A DNA stretch of 37,038 nt. Origin: an uncultured Lachnospiraceae bacterium. Its GTDB lineage: Bacteria > Bacillota > Clostridia > Lachnospirales > Lachnospiraceae. Made by a program: the position numbers and the translations under genes. Location of the stretch: positions 1 to 37,038 of the forward strand of contig CADCIK010000014.1 in NCBI GenBank assembly GCA_902801415.1, read 5' to 3'. The notes beneath the pieces are model-generated. The model saw only the letters and a list, made by a program, of their open reading frames with translations, did not search any database and had not been told where the DNA came from. The first letter of the stretch is position 1. Each line of letters starts with the position of its first letter. Of the stretch, positions 7,799-16,187 are shown one piece after another.

Positions 7799-8566
7799 CT
7801 CGCAAACTCTATAGATGCCGTCCTCAATATTGGGAGGCGCCACTTCGTCGGCCGCAGCCATCAGGTCGGGATGGCCGTTTCCCATCGCCACCTTGTAGAA
7901 CTCCGGCGCGAACATATCCATATCGTTTGTGTCATCTCCGAACACGACAACGTCCTTCGGATCGCCGCCGACAAGTTCAAGCATGCGCATGATGCCGCGC
8001 TTCTTGGCGTCCTGCTGGATCAGAAGATATTCCGGCTCAAACCATATGTGACCAAGCGGTTTCGCGGCAGGAAGGATCTCCAGAAGTTCCTCCTCGCTGC
8101 GGCTGCTGATCGAGATATACATCTTATAGATGATTCCCCGGTCCTCAGGCCTGTAATCACTGTCGATCGCATAGGTGGTAGGTTCCTTGCGGATCCCGGC
8201 CTGATCATAGAACCGGAAGTCGCGGGCCGCGACCCGCTGCGAATCCTCATCGGATACCAATACCCCGTATCCCCGGTCCAGAGCCTGGTGATAGAGCGCC
8301 AGCGCGTTTTCGATGATCAGCGGGCTGTTCTCCACCAGTTTTTTGTCGATCACGATCGCCATGCCGCCGTTGCAGACCATGTTCTCGAACCCGTTCTCGT
8401 CAAAAAACTTCCTTGCCTTATAATGCGCTCTTCCCGTATTGATCGCGACAAAGTGACCGGCTTCCCGAAGTTTTTGCAGCGCTTCCGCCGCGGAAGGCAC
8501 GATCAGTCCCGTTTTTCTGTCTGTCAGCGTCCCGTCAATATCGAAGAAAAAGAATTTTCTGCCCAT
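7778..8566 (-). CDS. HAD-superfamily Cof-type phosphatase
   Basis: 262 residues. Motif I is FDIDGTLTD near the N-terminus with the nucleophile and acid aspartates. Motif II is within AINTGRAH, and motif IV is GDDTNDMDM near the C-terminus. The insert between motifs II and III fits the C2B-cap Cof/YidA-type subfamily, which dephosphorylates small sugar phosphates or nucleotides. The substrate cannot be given. The ATG at 8566 follows the lysA TGA by a single base, and its ribosome site (AAGAGG) lies inside the lysA end, so translation is likely coupled to lysA. It is the last gene of the run that starts near 16052. Confidence 0.88.
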   Translation of the reverse strand: MGRKFFFFDIDGTLTDRKTGLIVPSAAEALQKLREAGHFVAINTGRAHYKARKFFDENGFENMVCNGGMAIVIDKKLVENSPLIIENALALYHQALDRGYGVLVSDEDSQRVAARDFRFYDQAGIRKEPTTYAIDSDYRPEDRGIIYKMYISISSRSEEELLEILPAAKPLGHIWFEPEYLLIQQDAKKRGIMRMLELVGGDPKDVVVFGDDTNDMDMFAPEFYKVAMGNGHPDLMAAADEVAPPNIEDGIYRVCEKNGWFH

Positions 8567-8567
8567 A

Positions 8568-9863
8568 TCAGCCTCTTAATTCCTTGTAGTCCTCCTGCAG
8601 TTTCTCATAAAATTCCGTGCCTTCGAACGTCGCGAAGTAGTCCATCTCTGTCTCGGCCCTTCTGATCTGCTTCACGCTTCCGTCCTCTTTGAGCAGAAGT
8701 TCCGCGCTGCGGAGTCTTCCGTTGTAGTTATAGCCCATCGCGAATCCGTGCGCGCCTGCGTCATGGATGAAGAGATAGTCGCCCATATCGATCTTGGGAA
8801 GCAGGCGGTCTACGGCAAACTTATCGTTGTTCTCGCACAGAGATCCGGTCACGTCATACATGTGGTCCCGGAGCGCGTCTTCCTTGCCCAGCACCGTAAT
8901 GTGATGATAAGCGCCGTACATGGCGGGCCTCATCAGGTTGGCTGCGCAAGCGTCCACACCGATGTACTCCTTGTAGATGTGTTTTTCATGGATCGCCTTT
9001 GTGATGAGCGCGCCGTAGGGAGCCAGCATGAAGCGTCCCATCTCGCAGTAGATGGCCACATCGCCCATACCCTTATCGCGAAGGACCGCGTCGTAGACTT
9101 CCCTGACGCCCTCGCCGATCACGGCGATGTCGTTGGGCGTGTCATAGGGGGAGTAGGCAATTCCGACGCCGCCCGAAAGGTTGACGAACGCGATATGCAC
9201 GTCAAATGTGCGGTGGATCTCCGCCACAAGCTCAAACAGCTGGGCGGCCAGCATCGGATAGTACTCATTGGTCACGGTATTGCTGGCAAGAAACGCGTGA
9301 ATACCGAAGTGTTTGACGCCCTTCTCCTTGAGGATGCGCACGCCCTCGAAGAGCTGCTGCTTGGTAAATCCGTACTTGGAATCGCCGGGGTTATCCATGA
9401 TGCCGTTGGACATTCTGAACACGCCGCCGGGATTGTAGCGGAGGCTCATGGTCTCCGGGAACCTGCCGCCGAGGATCTCCTCCAGGAAGGGGATATGCGT
9501 GATGTCATCCAGGTTGATGATCGCGCCGAGCTTTGCCGCATAGGCGTACTCTTCAGCCGGCGTGTCATTGGAGGAGAACATGATGTGCTGTCCGTCCGCG
9601 CCGACTGCGTCCGCCAGCATGAGTTCCGCCAGAGACGAGCAGTCGAATCCGAAGTCATAGTCGTTAAAGATCTGCATAATGGCGGGATTGGGCGTCGCTT
9701 TTACGGCAAAATACTCACGAAATCCGGGGTTCCACGCAAACGCCTTCTTGACCGCTTCCGCGTTCTCACGGATTCCTTTTTCGTCATACAGATAAAAGGG
9801 GGTTGGCCAGGTTCTCGCGATCTCTTCTGCCTTTTCTCTGGTGATATAGGGTACTTTTTTCAT
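8568..9863 (-). CDS. lysA: Diaminopimelate decarboxylase-like PLP enzyme
   Basis: 431 residues, a fold-III PLP decarboxylase. Blocks seen: YFAVKATPNP with PLP lysine Lys55, FGIHAFLASN around the HIGS-type histidine, a glycine-rich LSGGVGIAY loop, EMGRFM, GSLCENNDKFA with the catalytic-type cysteine, and a C-terminal FAMGYNYNGR that closely matches LysA. The GVDACAANLMRPAMYGAYH block is also LysA-like. It should convert meso-diaminopimelate to L-lysine. The ATG at 9863 is preceded by AGAGGAAAC; much longer upstream frames run through ung antisense-like sequence and are rejected. It is coupled to the HAD gene downstream and follows ung by 53 bases. A related carboxy-arginine or other diamino acid decarboxylase is possible but less likely. 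Confidence 0.85.
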   Translation of the reverse strand: MKKVPYITREKAEEIARTWPTPFYLYDEKGIRENAEAVKKAFAWNPGFREYFAVKATPNPAIMQIFNDYDFGFDCSSLAELMLADAVGADGQHIMFSSNDTPAEEYAYAAKLGAIINLDDITHIPFLEEILGGRFPETMSLRYNPGGVFRMSNGIMDNPGDSKYGFTKQQLFEGVRILKEKGVKHFGIHAFLASNTVTNEYYPMLAAQLFELVAEIHRTFDVHIAFVNLSGGVGIAYSPYDTPNDIAVIGEGVREVYDAVLRDKGMGDVAIYCEMGRFMLAPYGALITKAIHEKHIYKEYIGVDACAANLMRPAMYGAYHHITVLGKEDALRDHMYDVTGSLCENNDKFAVDRLLPKIDMGDYLFIHDAGAHGFAMGYNYNGRLRSAELLLKEDGSVKQIRRAETEMDYFATFEGTEFYEKLQEDYKELRG

Positions 9864-9916
9864 GTTTCCTCTTTTCCTGAAGGCGTCCGCCTTCATAGTT
9901 GATTGTTCATACACGC

Positions 9917-10585
9917 TCAGAGCTGCCAGTCGACCGGCGTCTCTCCGTGTGTTTTCAAAAACTCGTTGCACTGGCTGAAGTGCCTGCACCCGAAGAATCC
10001 CCGGTACGCGGAGAGCGGGCTCGGGTGCGGGGCCTTGAGGACAAGGTGCTTCGGATTGGTCACCATGGGCGCCTTGCTCTGCGCGGGGGTTCCCCACAGC
10101 ATATAGACGATCGGGCGGTCCTGTGTCTCCACAGCGCGGATGATGGCGTCGGTAAACTGCTCCCATCCGTGGTTTCTGTGCGAGTTGGCCTGATGCGCCC
10201 TTACTGTGAGCACCGTGTTGAGAAGGAGCACGCCCTGTTCGGCCCACTTGGTCAGGCATCCCGTCTGGGGCATCCTGCAGCCTACGTCGTCGTGCAGTTC
10301 TCTGTAAATGTTGATCAGTGAGGGCGGGATCTCCCGCTGGTCTTCCGGCACCGAAAAGCAGAGTCCGTGCGCCTGATGCACATTGTGATAGGGATCCTGC
10401 CCGAGGATCACTACTTTGACCTTGCCGAGCGGGGTAAGGTGAAGCGCGTTGAAAATCTGGTCCGCGGGCGGATATACGGTTCCGCTCTCATATTCTTTTC
10501 TCACAAACTGATACAGTTCCCGGTAATACGGCTTGGCAAATTCCGCTCTCACTGCGGGCAGCCAGTCGCCTGCGATCTGCGCCAT
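9917..10585 (-). CDS. ung: Uracil-DNA glycosylase (family 1)
   Basis: 222 residues, the usual size for family 1 UDG. The water-activating motif GQDPYHN (Asp64) and the HPSPLSAYRGF motif with the catalytic histidine are both present, as is LLLNTVLTVR. It removes uracil from DNA as the first step of base excision repair. The start at ATG 10585 has GAGGATGGAAG upstream. It lies 32 bases after pepD in the same direction, with no terminator between. Confidence 0.96.
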   Translation of the reverse strand: MAQIAGDWLPAVRAEFAKPYYRELYQFVRKEYESGTVYPPADQIFNALHLTPLGKVKVVILGQDPYHNVHQAHGLCFSVPEDQREIPPSLINIYRELHDDVGCRMPQTGCLTKWAEQGVLLLNTVLTVRAHQANSHRNHGWEQFTDAIIRAVETQDRPIVYMLWGTPAQSKAPMVTNPKHLVLKAPHPSPLSAYRGFFGCRHFSQCNEFLKTHGETPVDWQL

Positions 10586-10617
10586 CTTCCATCCTCACTA
10601 AGCTGCTGCGCGGCCTC

Positions 10618-12207
10618 TTATTCTGCCGCCGCCTCCAGAAGTGCAAGGACATAAGTCCATACATTCTTCACGGAGTTGATGTTCATTCTCTCTCTCACGG
10701 TGTGCACATGCTCCAGGTTGGGACCTGCGGAGATGCAGTCCAGTTCCGGAAGCTTTCCGGACAGAATTCCGCATTCCAGTCCTGCATGGATCACTTCCAC
10801 GCCGGGTTCTGTGCCGGTCAGGTCCTTGTAGACGCGCACGCACAGGTCGCGGAAAGCGGATTCATTTCTGTACTCCCATGCGGGATAGGAAGAGCGCACA
10901 GTCGCTTTTCCGCCGAATGCTTCCGTGATCAGGACCACGCGCTCCGTGAGGAAAGCATTCTGTGAATTAACGCCGCTTCTGACCATGAATTCCACCAGAA
11001 GGCGGCTCTTATGGGTGCGGATGATGCCCAGATTCAATGAGGTCTGCGGCATCTCTTTGATCACGGGATTCATGTGGGTCACGCCGGTGGGCACTGCCAT
11101 GATATACGATAAAATACCGAGCGTTTTCTTTCTGGATACAGCTGCAGCGTTTTCCGCTTCCTCCCAGTCCGCGTTCCAGGTCATGCCGGGATCTGTGACT
11201 TCATATTCCGCGAACAGCTCTTCGCCTGCCGCCTTGAAGAGTCCTTCGATCTTCTTTCTGTCAGATTCCGCGGGGAAAAGGATCCTTGCCTCTGCGCCGG
11301 TCGGAATCGCATTGTCCGCGTCGCCGCCGCTCATGGAGACGAGGCGGAAAGATTCCTCCGCAAAGACCTTATACAGGGCTCTTGCCAGAAGGTTATTGCC
11401 GTTCGCGCTTCCGATCTGGATATCGGAACCCGAGTGCCCGCCTCTGAGGCCGGATACTCTGACGTTCAGGACAATGCCTTCTCTGTTCCTGCGCTTCATG
11501 GGTATCTCGCAGACTACCTCCGAGCCTCCCGCGCAGCCTGCGCAGAACACGCCTTCCTCCTCAGAGTCCAGGTTCAGGAGCCTGCGGCTCTTAAGGCCGG
11601 AGAGATCGATGGCGGACGCGCCGACAAGGCCGACTTCCTCATCCGACGTAAAAATGCACTCGATCAGAGGGTGTTTGATGCTTTCATCAGCAAGAACAGC
11701 CAGCATCATGGCAACAGCAATGCCGTTGTCAGCGCCAAGGGTCGTTCCGTCCGCAGTCATCCAGCCGTCCTCTTCGAGGATCGTGACGGGTTCTGTGAGC
11801 ATGTCGATCTGCTTGTCCGGCTCGCTGGCCAGAACCATATCAATGTGTCCCTGAAGAGCAATAGGTTCCGCGTTTTCGCATCCTTTCGACGCCTTCTTGG
11901 TGATGATCACATTGTTGGCTTCATCCTGTACACAGTCCAGTCCTCTCTCATTCGCGAAAGCGACCAGAAAATCGCTGATCTCTTTGGTGTGATGGGATCC
12001 GTGCGGGATCGCTGTGATCTGCCTGAAATAGTCAAAGACGCTCTCTGCGTCCGCTCTTACATAATCGGCCGCGCCCTGTGCATCAGATTCTGCTGTCTGC
12101 GCCATTGTCTCTGCAGGTGCTTCTGTCTTTTCCATGATGATATTCTCCTTTTTCCTGCTCTTGATATTCTTTCTGCTCGCCCTGCGGGGTCTTCTAAGAA
12201 ATCCCAT
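10618..12207 (-). CDS. pepD: Xaa-His dipeptidase, M20 family (aminoacyl-histidine dipeptidase)
   Basis: Up to 529 residues. Zinc-binding M20 features are seen in order: LQGHIDMV, TLGADNGIAVAM, SDEEVGLVGA with the catalytic Glu pair, and a C-terminal HAGLECG and LEHVHTVRE. This matches the PepD/carnosinase-like subfamily, which hydrolyses dipeptides in the cytoplasm. Two starts are credible. ATG 12207 has AAGGAGAGGGAAA upstream and gives a very basic N-terminal extension of 24 residues. ATG 12135 also has AAGGAG nine bases upstream and gives a normal-length protein. A TATAAT at 12230-12235 would place transcription start ~16 bases before ATG 12207. It follows hisF, which is suggestive of histidine-related use but may be chance. 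Confidence 0.92.
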   Translation of the reverse strand: MGFLRRPRRASRKNIKSRKKENIIMEKTEAPAETMAQTAESDAQGAADYVRADAESVFDYFRQITAIPHGSHHTKEISDFLVAFANERGLDCVQDEANNVIITKKASKGCENAEPIALQGHIDMVLASEPDKQIDMLTEPVTILEEDGWMTADGTTLGADNGIAVAMMLAVLADESIKHPLIECIFTSDEEVGLVGASAIDLSGLKSRRLLNLDSEEEGVFCAGCAGGSEVVCEIPMKRRNREGIVLNVRVSGLRGGHSGSDIQIGSANGNNLLARALYKVFAEESFRLVSMSGGDADNAIPTGAEARILFPAESDRKKIEGLFKAAGEELFAEYEVTDPGMTWNADWEEAENAAAVSRKKTLGILSYIMAVPTGVTHMNPVIKEMPQTSLNLGIIRTHKSRLLVEFMVRSGVNSQNAFLTERVVLITEAFGGKATVRSSYPAWEYRNESAFRDLCVRVYKDLTGTEPGVEVIHAGLECGILSGKLPELDCISAGPNLEHVHTVRERMNINSVKNVWTYVLALLEAAAE

Positions 12208-12229
12208 TTTCCCTCTCCTTGTTTAATGC

Positions 12230-12235
12230 ATTATA
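12230..12235 (-). promoter_or_regulatory. Possible -10 element for pepD
   Basis: TATAAT on the minus strand in the 101-base gap between hisF and pepD. No convincing -35 is seen at 16-18 bases, so this is a weak call. If real, pepD and the genes after it have their own promoter. Confidence 0.3.
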
Positions 12236-12308
12236 TTTCCATGACCGGCTTATTTTATGCAGTCCCGGTCCCCAACCAGGACCTGCCGGTTCCGGTCAGG
12301 CCAGTCTT

Positions 12309-13070
12309 TTATAATCTCATCGGAATGCCGCGGTCTTTCAGATACGATTTGACCTCGCGGATCTCCAGCTCTTTGTAATGGAACAGGGACGCTGCAAGCA
12401 CCGCTTCCGCGCCGCCTTCCGTCAGGGCGTCATAAAAGTGCTCCAGCGCGCCGGCGCCGCCGGACGCGATGACCGGGATCGAGAGATTCTCCGCGATCGT
12501 TCTGGTGAGTTCAAGGTCATAACCCGCCTTGGTGCCGTCGCAGTCCATACTGGTGAGCAGGATCTCCCCGGCGCCCAGCTCCTGCGCCCTGATCGCCCAT
12601 TCAACGGCATCAATCCCCGTGTCAATGCGGCCTCCGCTCCTGTAAACGGTCCAACCTTCGCCCTCTTTCCTCCGCCGGGCGTCAATGGCGACGACTACAC
12701 ACTGGCTTCCGAACCGTTCCGCGCCTTCGCGGATCAGCTCAGGCCTCAGGATCGCCGCGGAATTGATCGAGATCTTGTCTGCGCCTTCCCGAAGGATCGC
12801 TTTCATATCTTCCACAGAACGGATCCCGCCGCCCACTGTAAAAGGGATAAAGACCCGCTCCGCCACGCGGCGCACCATATCCGCCACGGTGTTTCTCGCG
12901 TCGCTTGTCGCCGTTATATCCAGAAAGACCAGCTCGTCGGCGCCTGCCTTTGAATAAGCTTCCCCGGTCTCCACCGGATCGCCGGCATCCCGCAGCTGCA
13001 CAAAATTGATACCCTTTACGACGCGGCCGTCCTTTACATCCAGGCAGGGAATGATTCTCTTTGTGAGCAT
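12309..13070 (-). CDS. hisF: Imidazole glycerol phosphate synthase, cyclase subunit
   Basis: 253 residues of the HisA/HisF barrel family. The N-terminus ([19 protein letters not shown]) carries the catalytic Asp11. [12 protein letters not shown] marks HisF rather than HisA, and the second catalytic aspartate lies in VVAIDARR. With HisH it makes imidazole glycerol phosphate and AICAR in histidine synthesis. The ATG at 13070 has AAAGGAG eight bases upstream; a longer frame from 13121 is rejected. It lies 90 bases after hisH, a gap with two hairpins. Other his genes are not in the window. Confidence 0.97.
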   Translation of the reverse strand: MLTKRIIPCLDVKDGRVVKGINFVQLRDAGDPVETGEAYSKAGADELVFLDITATSDARNTVADMVRRVAERVFIPFTVGGGIRSVEDMKAILREGADKISINSAAILRPELIREGAERFGSQCVVVAIDARRRKEGEGWTVYRSGGRIDTGIDAVEWAIRAQELGAGEILLTSMDCDGTKAGYDLELTRTIAENLSIPVIASGGAGALEHFYDALTEGGAEAVLAASLFHYKELEIREVKSYLKDRGIPMRL

Positions 13071-13099
13071 TCTGGCTCCTTTCTGCTGCTCGTTCACAT

Positions 13100-13152
13100 C
13101 GTGGACTGAGATACGGTCCACGCGGCTTGCATGCGCGCGGCCCTCACCGCGC
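13100..13152 (-). other. Two hairpins between hisH and hisF
   Basis: Stem CGTGGAC/GTCCACG (13100-13122, nine-base loop) and stem GCGCGG/CCGCGC (13135-13152, six-base loop). Neither is followed by a T run on the minus strand, so they are not simple terminators. They could protect transcript ends or tune hisF expression. Confidence 0.45.
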
Positions 13153-13160
13153 AGGCTTTA

Positions 13161-13766
13161 TCAGATCATCAGGAAATTCTGCAGGATCTTCATACCTGCC
13201 GCCTCGCTCTTTTCGGGGTGGAACTGGCAGGCAAATACGTTTCCGCTCTCCACGGATGCGTCGATGCGCACGCCGTACTGTGTGCACGCTGTTACGATCG
13301 ATGGATCCGCGGCCCGCAGGTAGTATGAATGGACAAAATATACATAGGATCCTTCCGGAAGACCCGCAAACAGCCTTCCCGGATTGGGATAGGTCAGGTC
13401 GTTCCAGCCGATCTGGGGGACTTTTCGGCCCTCGCCGTCCGGGATCCGAAGAATGTGTCCCTTCAAAATACCGAGACCCTCGGCGCCGGGGCTCTCCTCG
13501 CTGCTCTCGAACAGCAGCTGCAGGCCCAGGCATATCCCCAGAAACGGGGTCCCGCTTGCTGCGGCTTTCCGCAGAACTTCATCAAGGCCGTACCTGGATA
13601 AACGGGTCATTGCGTCTCCAAAGGCTCCGACTCCGGGAAGAATGACATGGTCCGCGGACAGGATCACCGCGGGATCTCTTGTCAGGACAGCTTCATGTCC
13701 CAGATAGCGCACTGCGTTTTCCACGCTCTTGATATTTCCTGCCCCATAATCGACGATCGCTACCAT
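13161..13766 (-). CDS. hisH: Imidazole glycerol phosphate synthase, glutamine amidotransferase subunit
   Basis: 201 residues, a class I glutamine amidotransferase. The N-terminus (VAIVDYGAGNIKSV) is typical of HisH. The nucleophile Cys79 is in GICLGLQLL, and His183/Glu185 are in QFHPEKS. It supplies ammonia to HisF. The ATG at 13766 has GGGAGAGAG upstream. It begins 24 bases after the histidine kinase stop, so it may be read from the kinase transcript. Confidence 0.97.
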   Translation of the reverse strand: MVAIVDYGAGNIKSVENAVRYLGHEAVLTRDPAVILSADHVILPGVGAFGDAMTRLSRYGLDEVLRKAAASGTPFLGICLGLQLLFESSEESPGAEGLGILKGHILRIPDGEGRKVPQIGWNDLTYPNPGRLFAGLPEGSYVYFVHSYYLRAADPSIVTACTQYGVRIDASVESGNVFACQFHPEKSEAAGMKILQNFLMI

Positions 13767-13790
13767 ATATTCTCTCTCCCGTCTGTTCGT

Positions 13791-15341
13791 TCAGCCCTTT
13801 TTTGCCTGTCCGTCTTTCTCCAGTTCAAACCAGAACGCGACTCCGTTGTCATAATTGATAACGCCGTAATCCTGGTGCATCTGATCCATGATCGCCTTAA
13901 CGATGGACAGACCTACGCCGGATCCTCCGTACTCCCTGGTCCTCGCCTTGTCTACTTTGTAGAACTTCTCCCACAGATGGGGCAGAGACTCCTCGGGTAT
14001 GGGGCTTCCGGTATTAAAAACAACGACTCGAACACAATTTTGCTTCTCTTCAAAATGAATGTCAATTACTTTTTTACCGTTGCAGTGATTTACTGCGTTA
14101 GAGAAGTAATTCATGAAAACTTCTTCTGTCCAAAACTCGTCCGCCCACACATACAGAGGCGGTCTCTTCTGTATTTTGACACGGATCTCCTTCTTTTTGG
14201 CCAGCATGTCCGCGTTCTGCAGACAGCCTTCCACGAAACCGACGATATCGAAGCGGACCATTGTGAACTCCGTCTTTCCGAACTCCAGCTGATTGAGGGA
14301 CAGGAGCCTTGTGACGATCCGGTTCATCTTGTCGGCTTCGTCGACGATCACCTCTGTATAGTAGACGGCGCTCTGCGGATCGTCCGCGACGCCTTCCTGA
14401 AGTCCCTCCGCATATCCCTTGATCAGGGCCAGCGGCGTTTTCAGCTCATGCGTGACGCCGGAAAGAAACTCCTGCCGCATCTCCTCGGTCTTTTCCTTGC
14501 GCTCAATGTCCTCCCTGAGCTCATTGTTGGCCGTCTTGAGCTCCGAGATCGTCCTCTCCAGGATCTCCGACAGCTCATTGATGTTCTCTCCCAGCTCCGC
14601 GATCTCCGTGCGGCTCTTGCCGTCATACTTGGCGCTGAAATCCAGGTTCTTCATTCTCGAAGAGATCTCCGTCAGGTCCCGGATGGGTTTCGTGAGCCTG
14701 CCCGCAAGAAACAGGGCAAACAGCGCGCCTAGGAGCGATATGGCAATGCCGATATAGCCCATAAAGCGGTTGGCGATCGCCGAACTGTTGTGGATGCTCT
14801 CCAGGGCGGTCCGGAGCAGGCAGAAGCTCCCGTCGTCCAGGACGCCGAAGAGCTCCATGCTCTTGAGGTCCATGCGGCTGTCATAGATAATGCTGATGCT
14901 GTATGTCTCTTCATAGACCAGCTCGCTGACTTTGTAGTAACGGCTCGATGACGTATCCCGCTCGGAGAGATCCGGCGTCTCGCCAAAGAGATTGTCCCAC
15001 AGCCGGTTTCCGATTGCGGCGCTGTCCGAGGAGTGCAGCTTTACCGTCGCGCTCTCTGCGTCCATGACGATCAGGCTGATGTTCTCAATGCCGGCGCTGC
15101 GGCTGACCTGCTCGTCAAATTCATCCGAATCGATGGAGTTTGAGGCGGCCGCCTCGTTGACCTCGTTGTACATCTGGGTCAGGGCGATCCGCTTTTCCCG
15201 TATATAGTATCTCTCAAGAAAGGTACTGTTGATGATCCAGCAGGATCCGATCGCCCCCAGCATCAGGAAAAAGAAGATGATCGTGAACTGGAGCCGTATC
15301 GAATAGCGGACCTTTTTTTCTTTATGATCGAAACTCTTCAC
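13791..15341 (-). CDS. Membrane sensor histidine kinase
   Basis: 516 residues. There are two membrane segments (about 18-38 and 195-215) around an extracytoplasmic sensor of ~155 residues, then a HAMP-like linker and a coiled-coil (about 255-290). The H-box is THELKTPL with phospho-acceptor His298. An N-box (FSNAVNHC) and a G-box (GGSGVGLSIVKAI) complete the ATPase. The start is GTG at 15341 with AGGGGTG upstream. It lies 36 bases after the response-regulator gene and pairs with it. The ligand is unknown; the sensor domain has no recognisable family mark. Confidence 0.93.
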   Translation of the reverse strand: MKSFDHKEKKVRYSIRLQFTIIFFFLMLGAIGSCWIINSTFLERYYIREKRIALTQMYNEVNEAAASNSIDSDEFDEQVSRSAGIENISLIVMDAESATVKLHSSDSAAIGNRLWDNLFGETPDLSERDTSSSRYYKVSELVYEETYSISIIYDSRMDLKSMELFGVLDDGSFCLLRTALESIHNSSAIANRFMGYIGIAISLLGALFALFLAGRLTKPIRDLTEISSRMKNLDFSAKYDGKSRTEIAELGENINELSEILERTISELKTANNELREDIERKEKTEEMRQEFLSGVTHELKTPLALIKGYAEGLQEGVADDPQSAVYYTEVIVDEADKMNRIVTRLLSLNQLEFGKTEFTMVRFDIVGFVEGCLQNADMLAKKKEIRVKIQKRPPLYVWADEFWTEEVFMNYFSNAVNHCNGKKVIDIHFEEKQNCVRVVVFNTGSPIPEESLPHLWEKFYKVDKARTREYGGSGVGLSIVKAIMDQMHQDYGVINYDNGVAFWFELEKDGQAKKG

Positions 15342-15377
15342 AGTCGTTCACCCCTGTCCCGCAATTCCAAGGACTGA

Positions 15378-16052
15378 TCACGCCTCCAGCTTATATCCCA
15401 TGCCCCAGATCGTTTTGATCAGTTCGCCTTTGGAACCGAGCTTGCTTCTGAGTTTTTTGACATGGGTGTCGATGGTCCTTGCGTCGCCAAAATAGTCATA
15501 GTTCCACACGTGGTTGAGGATCTTTTCTCTGGAGAGCGCGATCTTGTTGTTCTCCATAAAGTAGGTGAGAAGCTCGAATTCCTTGAAGCTGAGCTCAACC
15601 GGCTCTCCGTCGATGGTGACCTGGTGCGCGGACTTATCCAGCACGATCCCGCTCAGTTCGATCCGGTCGTTCTCCTCGTGGGAAGCGGTTCTTCTGAGTA
15701 TGGCATTCACTCTTGCCACCAGCGTGCGCGGGCTGAAGGGTTTGGTCACATATTCGTCGACGCCAAGATCAAAGCCCTTGAGCTCGTCCCGCTCATCGGC
15801 GCGCGCCGTGAGCATGATGACCGGCACCTGGGAAGACTCCCGGATCTCTCTGAGCGCCTGCCATCCGTCCATTTTGGGCATCATGACATCGAGAATGATG
15901 AGGACGATCTCTTTATCCGCGTAAAACAGATCCATAGCTTCTTCGCCGTTCGCAGCTTCCAGCACCTCATATCCTTCCCTGACAAGAAAATCGGAGACCA
16001 GCTTGCGCATTCTCGCTTCATCATCGACTACAAGTATCTTCTGTACTGCCAT
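15378..16052 (-). CDS. OmpR-family response regulator
   Basis: 224 residues: a receiver domain with Asp10/Asp11 and phospho-acceptor Asp55 (LDVMMPKMDGW), then a winged-helix DNA-binding domain ending in the TIDTHVKKLRSKLG recognition region. It acts with the kinase encoded just downstream. The ATG at 16052 has GGAGAAAAACT before it. Its promoter would have to overlap or lie just after the glgX terminator at 16076-16113; TTGCAG/TAATGG at 18-base spacing there is a weak candidate. Direct targets cannot be told from sequence. Confidence 0.95.
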   Translation of the reverse strand: MAVQKILVVDDEARMRKLVSDFLVREGYEVLEAANGEEAMDLFYADKEIVLIILDVMMPKMDGWQALREIRESSQVPVIMLTARADERDELKGFDLGVDEYVTKPFSPRTLVARVNAILRRTASHEENDRIELSGIVLDKSAHQVTIDGEPVELSFKEFELLTYFMENNKIALSREKILNHVWNYDYFGDARTIDTHVKKLRSKLGSKGELIKTIWGMGYKLEA

Positions 16053-16075
16053 AGTTTTTCTCCATTACCATAAAG

Positions 16076-16113
16076 CAAAAACACCCTGCAAGCGGACCAG
16101 CCTTCTGCAGGGT
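16076..16113 (-). terminator. Intrinsic terminator downstream of glgX
   Basis: Stem ACCCTGCA (16083-16090) pairs with TGCAGGGT (16106-16113). On the minus strand it is followed by GTTTTTGC. It separates glgX from the two-component genes. Confidence 0.75.
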
Positions 16114-16187
16114 GAGATCATTTCAGTAAGCGGACATCCGCTGTCTGTTGCCGGCTTGTTCCGGGCACTGTGTTAATAACAGAAACA

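Noticed and set aside
9864-10259. Upstream extension of lysA to 10259
   Set aside because: It would overlap ung in another frame and lacks a ribosome site. The ATG at 9863 has AGAGGAAAC and gives a family-length protein.
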